A model generated the notes under the pieces. It did no database searches. It saw only the letters and a list, made by a program, of their open reading frames with translations, and had not been told where the DNA came from. This document shows positions 6,892-13,983 of a stretch of 34,680 nt of DNA, piece by piece; positions within the stretch are counted from its first letter, which is position 1; the number at the start of each line of letters is the position of its first letter. Source of the DNA: an uncultured Bacteroidia bacterium (GTDB lineage: Bacteria > Bacteroidota > Bacteroidia > Bacteroidales > ML635J-15); contig CADCCZ010000012.1 of NCBI GenBank assembly GCA_902800045.1, positions 1-34,680 on the forward strand, written 5' to 3'. Both the position numbers and the translations under genes were made by a program.

Positions 6892-8563
6892 AAATATCAT
6901 AATGCTGCTCGTTCTCGCTGTTGCAATGCTTGTGTCGGCAAATACCATGCAGGCTCAGTCGAAGGACGAAGGCACTACCGACTATAATTTCGAGAGCGTA
7001 AAGAATCTCGACATATTCCATTCGCTGTACAAGGAACTTTATCTGTATTATGTCGATCCGATAGAACCGGAAAAACTCATCAAGACCGCCATCGACAAGA
7101 TGCTCGAAGGACTTGACCCGTATACGGTTTATATTCCCGAAAACCAGATCGAAGACATTAAGCTCATAACCACTGGTCAGTATGGCGGAATAGGTGCGCT
7201 TATTCGTCAGGATGGCGACTATGTGATGATTACCGACCCGTACGAAAATTCTCCTGCCGCAAAGGCTGGAATTATCGCCGGCGACAAGATTCTCGAAGTC
7301 GACGGTCATTCGATGAAAGGTAAGCCGTCAGATGGCGTTTCGGAACTTCTGCGTGGCGAGCCTAATACCAAGGTAAAGCTTAAGCTTCAGCGTATGTTCA
7401 GCGACAACCCGATCGAAATTCAGGTTACTCGCGAAGAGATAAAACTTCCATCGGTACCATACTATGGAATCATTGACGAGGGTGTCGGCTATATCGCACT
7501 CAACAGTTTCACAAATACTGCCGCCAAGGAGGTTCAGGATGCCCTCGAAAGCATGAAGAAGTCCGACAATATCAAGTCGTTGGTACTCGATTTGCGTTCC
7601 AATCCTGGCGGACTGCTCATCGAAGCTGTAAAGATTTGCAACCTTTTTATCGATGCAGGTCAGGAAATTGTTAGCACCAAGGGCAAAGTTTCGGAATGGG
7701 ACAAGTCGTACAAGACAACCGCCAAGCCAGTTGACCGCGATATAAAGATTGTCGTTCTCGTCAACGAAATGTCGGCTTCGGCATCCGAAATTGTGTCGGG
7801 AAGCATCCAGGATTTGGATAGGGGAGTGGTTGTAGGCCACCGCACTTTCGGCAAGGGACTTGTGCAGACAACACGTAACCTCAGCTACAACGGAATGCTC
7901 AAGGTCACTACGGCAAAATATTACACTCCGAGCGGACGATGCATTCAGGCTCTCGACTATTCGCATCGCAACGAGGATGGAAGCGTTGGTCATGTTCCCG
8001 ATTCGCTCATTTCGAAGTTCTACACCAAGAACAAGCGCGAGGTTTACGACGGTGGCGGCATTACTCCCGATGTGGTTGTTGACGACAGCATTACCAATAC
8101 ACTCCTTACTCAGCTGATGCTCAGCGATATGTTTTTCAAGTATTCGGTTTGGTATCGCAGCAAGCACGAGTCCATTGGCGACGATCCTTCAAAGTTTGTC
8201 TTCTCCGATGACGACTACAAGGATTTCAAGGATTTTCTCGTGCGCGAGAAGTTTGAGTATAAGTCATTCTCGGAAGAAAGCGTCGAGGATTTGATTGAGG
8301 TCGCCAAGACCGAAAAGTACTACGACAACATCTCGAAGGACATCGAAACATTGCTCTCTAAGTTGAAGCAGGACAAGGACAGGGACTTGGAACGCTACAA
8401 GGAAGAGGTTAAGGAATGGATTGTAAGCTATATAATGCCGCGTTACTTCTACGAGAAGGGCAGCATAATGTTCAGCATCAACTACGACGAGGAAGTAAAG
8501 GAAGCGATTAAAATCTTGAAGGACGAAAAGAGATACAACGAGATACTTTCGCCAAAGAAATAG
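6878..8563 (+). CDS. S41 family C-terminal processing protease (CtpA/Prc type) with PDZ domain
   Basis: A 561-residue exported serine protease. Residues 1-27 form a signal peptide or anchor (hydrophobic 7-22, then NTMQAQ). The PDZ domain spans about 85-175 with YGGIGALI and SPAAKAGIIAGDKIL. The S41 core follows: VGYIALNSF, LVLDLRSNPGGLL at 235-247, and the catalytic pair S301 in NEMSASASE and K326 in TFGKG; their 25-residue spacing equals that of E. coli Prc (S452/K477). The helical C-terminal extension (about 420-561, many K and E) is usual in Bacteroidales copies. The family trims C-termini of envelope proteins in the periplasm. It overlaps rnpA by 14 bases and ends the cluster; a MITE-like repeat lies between it and trpS. 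Confidence 0.92.
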   Translation: MRRIENIIMLLVLAVAMLVSANTMQAQSKDEGTTDYNFESVKNLDIFHSLYKELYLYYVDPIEPEKLIKTAIDKMLEGLDPYTVYIPENQIEDIKLITTGQYGGIGALIRQDGDYVMITDPYENSPAAKAGIIAGDKILEVDGHSMKGKPSDGVSELLRGEPNTKVKLKLQRMFSDNPIEIQVTREEIKLPSVPYYGIIDEGVGYIALNSFTNTAAKEVQDALESMKKSDNIKSLVLDLRSNPGGLLIEAVKICNLFIDAGQEIVSTKGKVSEWDKSYKTTAKPVDRDIKIVVLVNEMSASASEIVSGSIQDLDRGVVVGHRTFGKGLVQTTRNLSYNGMLKVTTAKYYTPSGRCIQALDYSHRNEDGSVGHVPDSLISKFYTKNKREVYDGGGITPDVVVDDSITNTLLTQLMLSDMFFKYSVWYRSKHESIGDDPSKFVFSDDDYKDFKDFLVREKFEYKSFSEESVEDLIEVAKTEKYYDNISKDIETLLSKLKQDKDRDLERYKEEVKEWIVSYIMPRYFYEKGSIMFSINYDEEVKEAIKILKDEKRYNEILSPKK

Positions 8564-8604
8564 AAAACGATATTATTTATGACTGATTTATATGCTAAAA
8601 GAGG

Positions 8605-8795
8605 CTGTCATTTCGGAAGTCTGACTGAACCAGCGATACGGAACGTGGAGCTGTGTGAAGACGACTATCCGAAACGTTGCTTGCAACCTCGCGAAGCATG
8701 CGAGCAATCTCCCTTGTGTACTAATGGGAGATTCCGCATAAGCGAACTCACAAGGCTCGTACCTACGCCTGTTCGTTCTGCTTTGTGGAATGACA
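8605..8795. mobile_element. MITE-like ~190-bp element, copy 1
   Basis: The element begins CTGTCATTTCGG and ends GTGGAATGACA, so the termini are inverted repeats with TGTCATT/AATGACA. Inside are GGGAGATTCCGCATAAGCG and a TTCGTTCTG stretch that reappear, reverse-complemented, in the 190-bp copy at 23147-23336. No transposase is encoded; an open frame across it (8579-8830) has no protein character. It separates the S41 gene from trpS. Mobility is inferred from the termini and the presence of a second copy; no clean target-site duplication is obvious. Confidence 0.6.
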
Positions 8796-8849
8796 TTAAG
8801 GATAGGCGAGATTATCGGTCTTTATCATAACAATAACTAAATTACAACT

Positions 8850-9842
8850 ATGGATACAGTATTAAGTGGAATCAGGTCAACGGGAAATCTTCATTTGGGT
8901 AACTACCTGGGTGCAGTAAGGAACTTCGTAAGGATGCAGGAAGGCAACAACTGCTATTTCTTCATTGCCGACTATCATGCGCTTACCACACATCCTGCCA
9001 CCGAGGAAATGCACCGCAATGTGCGTCAGGTGCTGGTCGAATACCTTGCTAGTGGCATCGACCCCGAAAAATCGACGGTTTACATACAGAGCGATGTTCC
9101 CGAAATTTGCGAGATGTACCTTCTGCTCAATATGAACGCCTACTTGGGTGAGCTCTGCCGTACTTCTTCGTTCAAGGAGAAGGCACGCAAGCAGCCCGAA
9201 AACGTAAACGCAGGACTATTGACCTATCCCGTGCTGATGGCCGCCGACATACTTATGCATCATGCCGACAAGGTTCCTGTAGGCAAGGACCAGGAGCAGC
9301 ACCTCGAGATGACGCGCAAGTTCGCTCGCCGTTTCAATACTATGTTCAATGTTGAGTATTTCAAGGAACCGCAGGCATACAACTTTGGCGGCGAACTTAT
9401 CAAGATTCCTGGTCTCGATGGCTCCGGCAAGATGGGCAAGTCGGAAGGCAACGGCATTTTCCTTGCCGACGACGAGAAGGTTATCCGCAAGAAGGTCATG
9501 AAGGCAGTTACCGATAGCGGTCCAACCGAGCCGAATTCGCCTATGCCCGAACCGATACAGAACCTTTTCACAATAATGAAGGCTGTTTCTACACCCGACA
9601 CTGTGGCATACTTTACCGAAAAATACAATACCTGCGAAATTCGCTACGGCGATATGAAGAAGCAGCTTGCAGAGGACATTGTCGCGATAATTAAGCCTAT
9701 CAGCGAACGCATCAAGGAAATAGATTCCGACAACGAATTCCTAAAGCGCACCGTTATGCGTGGCGCCGAAAAGGCTCGCGAAAATGCCATCAAGACAGTT
9801 CGCGAAATGCGCGAAATAATGGGATTCAAGAAATTGTTCTAG
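8850..9842 (+). CDS. trpS: Tryptophan--tRNA ligase
   Basis: A 330-residue class Ic aminoacyl-tRNA synthetase that charges tRNA-Trp. It has the HIGH-type motif in GNLHLGNYLGA (HLGN at residues 15-18), the GKDQEQHLEMTR segment that contacts tRNA acceptor and tryptophan, and KMGKS at 194-198 as the KMSKS signature. Length is normal for bacterial TrpS. ATG 8850 starts directly in MDTVLSGIRSTG, the conserved N-terminus. It is monocistronic: a repeat element lies upstream, and an AATTGACAATTG array and a strong terminator (9916-9944) lie downstream. No TRAP/T-box leader is seen in the 54 bases between the element and the ATG. Confidence 0.96.
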   Translation: MDTVLSGIRSTGNLHLGNYLGAVRNFVRMQEGNNCYFFIADYHALTTHPATEEMHRNVRQVLVEYLASGIDPEKSTVYIQSDVPEICEMYLLLNMNAYLGELCRTSSFKEKARKQPENVNAGLLTYPVLMAADILMHHADKVPVGKDQEQHLEMTRKFARRFNTMFNVEYFKEPQAYNFGGELIKIPGLDGSGKMGKSEGNGIFLADDEKVIRKKVMKAVTDSGPTEPNSPMPEPIQNLFTIMKAVSTPDTVAYFTEKYNTCEIRYGDMKKQLAEDIVAIIKPISERIKEIDSDNEFLKRTVMRGAEKARENAIKTVREMREIMGFKKLF

Positions 9843-9912
9843 ACAATGGACAATTGACAATTGATAATTGACAATGGATAATGGACAATTGATAATTGAC
9901 AATTGATAATTT
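9843..9912. repeat. Tandem AATTGACAATTG/GATAATTG array
   Basis: About 70 bases made of ~10-base units GACAATTGATAATT and GGACAATTGAC with GGATAATGG variants, beginning one base after the trpS stop codon. I recall such arrays in other Bacteroidota intergenic regions. The pattern is self-complementary at AATT centres. It sits between the stop codon and the terminator. Confidence 0.75.
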
Positions 9913-9915
9913 GTG

Positions 9916-9944
9916 GCGGTGCAATGAATAGCACCGCTTTTTTT
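9916..9944 (+). terminator. Rho-independent terminator of trpS
   Basis: Perfect 7-bp stem GCGGTGC (9916-9922) and GCACCGC (9931-9937), 8-base loop, followed by seven T. It ends the trpS transcript just before the converging methyltransferase gene. Confidence 0.85.
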
Positions 9945-9951
9945 GTACCCT

Positions 9952-10719
9952 TTACATCCCCTCCTTGTATATTTCTGCTGTGATTTCTGCCTTTGGCAAG
10001 TCGTAGCCCGAAAATACTATGCCCATGCGGAAAAGGTTCAGCCGGAGCGATTCGGGCGTACGCGACGAAATTTCCTTCCAGGCATGGAACATGTCGCGGC
10101 TCCAGTTGATGTCGTCGACGACGATGATTGATTTCTGCCCGCAATGTTTCTTAACGATATTGTCGAAATACTTCAGTGTGGCTTCGTATGTGTGGTTGCC
10201 GTCGAGGTAAAAAAGATCGAATTTCTGCTCTTTCAGCGCATCACTGTCGAAAAGATGGTCGAAATTATCGTTTATAAATTCAACATTGCCGATTTTTCGC
10301 TTTGCGAATTCATTTTTGGCGAACTCGCATGTTTCGGGGCAGCCATCGACGGTTGTTACTTTTACCTTTGGATTTGCCTTTGCAAGAAACATTGTTCCAA
10401 CGCCGACAGAAGTACCAAGTTCGAGTGCGGTTCCGATGGCAAACGAGTCTATAATCTTTTGTATAACACCGCCATATCGAGGTTCAGTAGATGATTTCCG
10501 GGCAATTCGCTTTACTTTGCGGAGTCCACTTTCCCCCGTGCCGAAGTCAGTGACGTTCAGTTCGGTATTGTCGGCTAGCATATTTACGCGGTACTCGCAG
10601 CAGTCGATAAAACTGCTCATCTGGAACATCGAGTCGAGTATGAACTCGTTGAACACGTCGGGAAGTTTTTCGTTTTCCTTCGACCTTATCAGATACGATA
10701 TGTTGCCTGGCAGTTTCAA
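9952..10719 (-). CDS. Class I SAM-dependent methyltransferase
   Basis: A 255-residue cytoplasmic protein. The SAM-binding motif I is ALELGTSVGVGTMFLA (about residues 93-108), followed by VTTVDGCPE (motif II acid) and FDLFYLDGNHTYEATLKY, the post-II region typical of the methyltransferase-24/O-methyltransferase-3 group, then IIVVDDINWSRDM. Such enzymes methylate small molecules or lipids; the substrate is unknown. The likely start is TTG at 10719 (LKLPGNISYL), because it lies 20 bases after the TAACTTTG -7 box and the next in-frame ATG would remove about 30 residues. Divergent from recG, with which it shares an 84-base spacer. The stop lies 7 bases beyond the trpS terminator. Confidence 0.85.
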   Translation of the reverse strand: MKLPGNISYLIRSKENEKLPDVFNEFILDSMFQMSSFIDCCEYRVNMLADNTELNVTDFGTGESGLRKVKRIARKSSTEPRYGGVIQKIIDSFAIGTALELGTSVGVGTMFLAKANPKVKVTTVDGCPETCEFAKNEFAKRKIGNVEFINDNFDHLFDSDALKEQKFDLFYLDGNHTYEATLKYFDNIVKKHCGQKSIIVVDDINWSRDMFHAWKEISSRTPESLRLNLFRMGIVFSGYDLPKAEITAEIYKEGM

Positions 10720-10739
10720 AATTATTATTTTTGCAGTGG

Positions 10740-10747
10740 CAAAGTTA
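10740..10747 (-). promoter_or_regulatory. -7 box of the methyltransferase gene
   Basis: TAACTTTG on the minus strand (seen as CAAAGTTA), 20 bases upstream of the proposed TTG start. It supports the TTG start over the internal ATG. I saw no equally good box for recG in the same spacer. Confidence 0.55.
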
Positions 10748-10803
10748 GAAAAATAGGTGCAACCTGCATAAGTTTTTTTGCTTTTACTGCTAATTAAAAG
10801 GCG

Positions 10804-12918
10804 ATGGTACCGGAATTTCTAGATACTGACATTACCTATTTGAAGGGCGTTGGACCCAAGCGTGCCGAAATCTTCAAGAAGGAATTCGGCATACGTACGT
10901 TCCGCGACTTGCTTTACTATTTCCCGTACCGCTATGTCGACCGTAGCCGGTTCTATTCGATTGCCGAACTCAACAAGGATTTGCCGTATATTCAGATAAA
11001 AGGTAAATTCATAAGTTTGGAACTGCAGAAAATCGGTGCAAACAAGAAGAAACTTGTGGGAACATTCACCGACAATACTGGTGTGGTAGAAGTTGTGTGG
11101 TTTCAGGGAATCGACTGGATAAGCAAGAGTGTAAACAGGGACAAAACCTATATTCTGTTCGGCAAGCCGAGCGAGTTCAGCGGGCGTATCAACATTGTCC
11201 ATCCCGAAATGGAAGAACTGTCGAAGTGGCAGAGCAAGCCCCAGGTAACACTCGCCCCGCAGTACAGCACAACCGAGCAGTCGAAGAACAACTATATCAA
11301 TTCCAAGACTTTCCAGACGCTCATTGCTACGCTTTTGCCCGAGATACATGGCCGGGTTCCCGAAACTTTGCCGCGTTATATAATCGAAAAATACAAGTTG
11401 TTGAGCCTCGAAAAGACCTTGTGCCAGTTGCATTTTCCCGAAAATGCCGAAATGCTTCGTCAGGCTCAGTATCGTATTAAGTTCGAGGAGCTTTTTGTAA
11501 TACAGCTCAACATACAGAAGGCAAAGTTGCATCGTCACAGCACAGTGCGTGGCTTTGTTTTCGACCGCAGCAAGGACAATTATCTGAAAGAATGTTTCCA
11601 CAAGAAAATCCCTTTCAAGATGACGGGAGCGCAGACTCGTGTGCTTCAGGAAATCCGTGCCGACGTGTGCAGCGGTCGCCAGATGAACCGTCTGCTTCAG
11701 GGCGATGTGGGCAGTGGAAAGACGCTTGTGGCATTGCTTACTATGCTTATGGCGGTGGACAATGGCTATCAAGCTTGCTTGATGGTGCCAACCGAGGTGC
11801 TTGCCCAGCAGCATTACCGTTCGTTGTCGAAGATGCTCGACGGCATTGGTGTGACTATTCGCTTGCTTACCGGCTCCACCAAGCAGCGCGAGCGTACCGA
11901 GATTGACCGTGGACTTCGCGATGGAAGCCTCAATATTTTGGTCGGAACGCACGCTCTTATCGAGGAAACCGTTGTGTTCAAGAATCTCGGCATGGCTGTA
12001 ATCGACGAGCAACACCGCTTTGGAGTGGAGCAGCGTGCCAAGTTGTGGAAGAAAAACGAACTCGCGCCGCATATCCTTGTTATGACGGCTACGCCTATTC
12101 CTCGTACACTGGCCATGACGCTCTATGGTGACTTGGATGTGTCGGTTATCGACGAGTTGCCGAAGGGCAGGTCGAAGATTATAACCAAACATTTTACAGA
12201 TGCCTACAGACTCCAGGTCTATGGCTTTATGCGCAAGCAGATAGAGGAGGGGCATCAGGTGTATGTGGTTTATCCGCTTATTTCGGAGTCGGAAAATACC
12301 GATTTGAAGGATTTGGAGGACGGCTACGACCGCATTACGCGCGAGTTCCCTATTCCGCAATATCATGTGGCAGTTGTGCATGGACGTATGAAACCAGACC
12401 AGAAGGAATTGGGAATGAACCTTTTCGAAAAGAACAACGCGCAGATTATGGTTGCCACGACGGTGATAGAAGTTGGGGTAGATGTGCCCAATGCCACGGT
12501 AATGGTAATCGAGAGTGCCGAGAGGTTCGGTTTGTCGCAGCTGCACCAGTTGCGTGGCAGGGTAGGACGTGGCAGCGCGCAGTCGTACTGCATACTTATG
12601 ACCAAGAACAAGTTGTCCGAAAATGCCTACAGCCGCATATCCACTATGGTAAACAGCACCGATGGATTTGAAATTTCGGAGACCGACCTCAAGTTGCGTG
12701 GTCCTGGCGATATGGAAGGCAAGCAGCAGAGCGGTTTCGCTTTCGACCTCAAGATGGCAAGCCTTAGTCAAGATGGACAACTTATACAGTATGTGCGCGA
12801 CATCGCCAACGAAATCCTAGATGATGACCCAGCTCTCGAAAAACAGGAAAATCAGCTGCTGGTAAAGGCTTTGAAAGAGTTGAATAAGAATAAGGTGGAT
12901 TACGGAAGTATAAGCTAA
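10804..12918 (+). CDS. recG: ATP-dependent DNA helicase RecG
   Basis: A 704-residue SF2 helicase that remodels stalled forks and Holliday junctions. The N-terminal wedge domain begins with TYLKGVGPKRAEIF, and LLYYFPYRYVDRS and the OB-fold VGTFTDNTGVVEVVWFQG follow. Walker A is GDVGSGKT at 300-307, the DEQH box is at 401-404 in IDEQHRFGVEQR, motif III is TATPIPRT, and motif VI is QLRGRVGRG. The C-terminal RecG signature LKLRGPGDMEGKQQSG is intact. Length matches the family. ATG 10804 begins the conserved start. The stop codon is the first TAA of an octamer repeat array. The complementary strand is also open for about 650 codons, which is a composition effect. Confidence 0.97.
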   Translation: MVPEFLDTDITYLKGVGPKRAEIFKKEFGIRTFRDLLYYFPYRYVDRSRFYSIAELNKDLPYIQIKGKFISLELQKIGANKKKLVGTFTDNTGVVEVVWFQGIDWISKSVNRDKTYILFGKPSEFSGRINIVHPEMEELSKWQSKPQVTLAPQYSTTEQSKNNYINSKTFQTLIATLLPEIHGRVPETLPRYIIEKYKLLSLEKTLCQLHFPENAEMLRQAQYRIKFEELFVIQLNIQKAKLHRHSTVRGFVFDRSKDNYLKECFHKKIPFKMTGAQTRVLQEIRADVCSGRQMNRLLQGDVGSGKTLVALLTMLMAVDNGYQACLMVPTEVLAQQHYRSLSKMLDGIGVTIRLLTGSTKQRERTEIDRGLRDGSLNILVGTHALIEETVVFKNLGMAVIDEQHRFGVEQRAKLWKKNELAPHILVMTATPIPRTLAMTLYGDLDVSVIDELPKGRSKIITKHFTDAYRLQVYGFMRKQIEEGHQVYVVYPLISESENTDLKDLEDGYDRITREFPIPQYHVAVVHGRMKPDQKELGMNLFEKNNAQIMVATTVIEVGVDVPNATVMVIESAERFGLSQLHQLRGRVGRGSAQSYCILMTKNKLSENAYSRISTMVNSTDGFEISETDLKLRGPGDMEGKQQSGFAFDLKMASLSQDGQLIQYVRDIANEILDDDPALEKQENQLLVKALKELNKNKVDYGSIS

Positions 12919-13080
12919 CAGTCTTGCAGGCTAGCAGGCTTACAGGCTCACAGTCTAGCAGTCTTGCTGCCTAGCAGGCTTACAGGCTAGCAGTCTCACA
13001 GTCTTGCAGTCTTGCCGACATATAGCCTGGTCTTCTGCTAGCCTGGTCTTCTGCTGGACAACTGGTAACTCTCAACTCTC
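12917..13080. repeat. Octamer array beginning at the recG stop codon
   Basis: More than a dozen degenerate 8-base units, consensus AG(G/T)CT-N-(A/G/T)C: AGTCTTGC, AGGCTAGC, AGGCTTAC, AGGCTCAC, AGTCTAGC. The array starts in the codons AGC TAA CAG that end recG, then gives way to CTGGTCTTCTGCT copies in the opposite sense and a CAACTCTCAACTTTCAAC run before the AraC gene. The two genes converge here; no classical terminator is visible, so the array may serve as the transcript end. Confidence 0.7.
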
Positions 13081-13089
13081 AACTTTCAA

Positions 13090-13911
13090 CTAACAACACA
13101 TCCCCTCCCGTTTTCTGTACTCGCTTGGCGACATCCCCGTGCCGCTCTTGAAATACTTGAGGAATGCGAATTGGTTGGCGAAATTAAGCTTTACAGCTAC
13201 TTCTTTTATCGACAGCCCGGGTTGAGCAAGCAGCATCTTGGCATTGGCAACTACTATCTGTTTTATCATAAGAGAAGGAGTGAAACCTATTTGCTGACGT
13301 ATAGTTTGCGAAAAATAGGCAGTAGAAAGGTTTGCCTGTTTGGCATACCATTCAACATCGCGGTGTGTTGTATAGTTCTGGAGAAGCAAATCGAAAAAGT
13401 TGAAAACGGCAATTTCAATTTTTGTCATGTCTCGTGGTGAACAAGATCTGTTCTGGAGATAAATTGATATGAATTCAATTCCTGCGGCCTGTTCCAGCAA
13501 AATAATATTATGGCGAAGCATAGCGGAATCGTCTTCCTTAGGTTTGCTGTCAATAATACTCTGCTTGGCCTTTATCTTGTCCACAAAAAACATAAATTCC
13601 TCTATCTGCTTTTCATCGAGTTGAATGCAAGGCTTCTTGAACAAGTTGTTTTCTGGTGTCGCATAAAATATATAAATTGATGTCGATTGGAAAATATCTT
13701 TATCGTCGTATATTGTTTCCCATTTGCAATCTTCTGATTCTGAAACAATTTCGATAAAAAGAAATGGACTGATTAAACACAATAAGCCACGAGAAACTTG
13801 TAGTTCATTGCCGTTGATAAGCAGATTTGCATTGCCATCGGTACAAAGAAGAAATCCAGCCTTGGTCGACGAAACTATCTGCCGTCCTATATGTGAATTA
13901 AATATTGCCAT
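13090..13911 (-). CDS. AraC family transcriptional regulator
   Basis: A 273-residue protein. The C-terminal ~100 residues are an AraC/XylS DNA-binding domain with two helix-turn-helix motifs: WYAKQANLSTAYFSQTIRQQIGFTPSLMIKQ for the first and IKEVAVKLNFANQFAFLKYFKSGTGMSPSEYRKRE for the second, shown here in two parts by their landmarks AKQANLSTAYFSQ and LNFANQFAFLKYFK. The N-terminal ~165 residues look like a cupin-type sensing domain (GFLLCTDGNANLLING, LQVSRGLLCLISP), so a small effector is likely. The start ATG 13911 follows a possible -7 box by only four bases, raising a leaderless mRNA. The neighbouring secreted protease operon is a possible target by proximity only; it reads in the same direction from upstream and is separated by a terminator. 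Confidence 0.9.
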   Translation of the reverse strand: MAIFNSHIGRQIVSSTKAGFLLCTDGNANLLINGNELQVSRGLLCLISPFLFIEIVSESEDCKWETIYDDKDIFQSTSIYIFYATPENNLFKKPCIQLDEKQIEEFMFFVDKIKAKQSIIDSKPKEDDSAMLRHNIILLEQAAGIEFISIYLQNRSCSPRDMTKIEIAVFNFFDLLLQNYTTHRDVEWYAKQANLSTAYFSQTIRQQIGFTPSLMIKQIVVANAKMLLAQPGLSIKEVAVKLNFANQFAFLKYFKSGTGMSPSEYRKREGMCC

Positions 13912-13915
13912 AATG

Positions 13916-13923
13916 CAAATCTA
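13916..13923 (-). promoter_or_regulatory. Possible -7 box giving a leaderless AraC transcript
   Basis: TAGATTTG on the minus strand ends four bases before the ATG at 13911, so transcription would begin at or next to the start codon. No -33 partner at the right distance is seen, so the call is weak. Confidence 0.3.
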
Positions 13924-13944
13924 TTTAAAAATTCAATATAAAGA

Positions 13945-13974
13945 AGACGGCAGATGAGAAAACATCCGCCGTCT
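13945..13974 (-). terminator. Terminator after the subtilisin gene
   Basis: On the minus strand AGACGGC-GGATG pairs with CATC-TGCCGTCT (one bulge or mismatch each side) around a 6-base T-rich loop, followed by TCTTTAT. It lies 10 bases after the stop of the protease gene and insulates the AraC gene from that operon. Confidence 0.7.
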
Positions 13975-13983
13975 AAAAGAACA

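Noticed and set aside
8579..8830. Possible 83-codon gene between the S41 protease and trpS
   Set aside because: It coincides with the MITE-like element whose second copy does not conserve the frame.
9843..9912. Replication-origin-like A/T repeat after trpS
   Set aside because: There are no DnaA-box clusters and no dnaA, repA or parAB neighbours; the AATTGACAATTG array looks like a common intergenic repeat.
10819..12780. A 653-codon open frame antisense to recG
   Set aside because: The plus strand encodes a complete RecG with all helicase motifs; the antisense frame is His/Leu-rich and arises from codon bias. The same applies to the long frame antisense to the PurF-like gene (24026-24901) and the TMTC-like gene.
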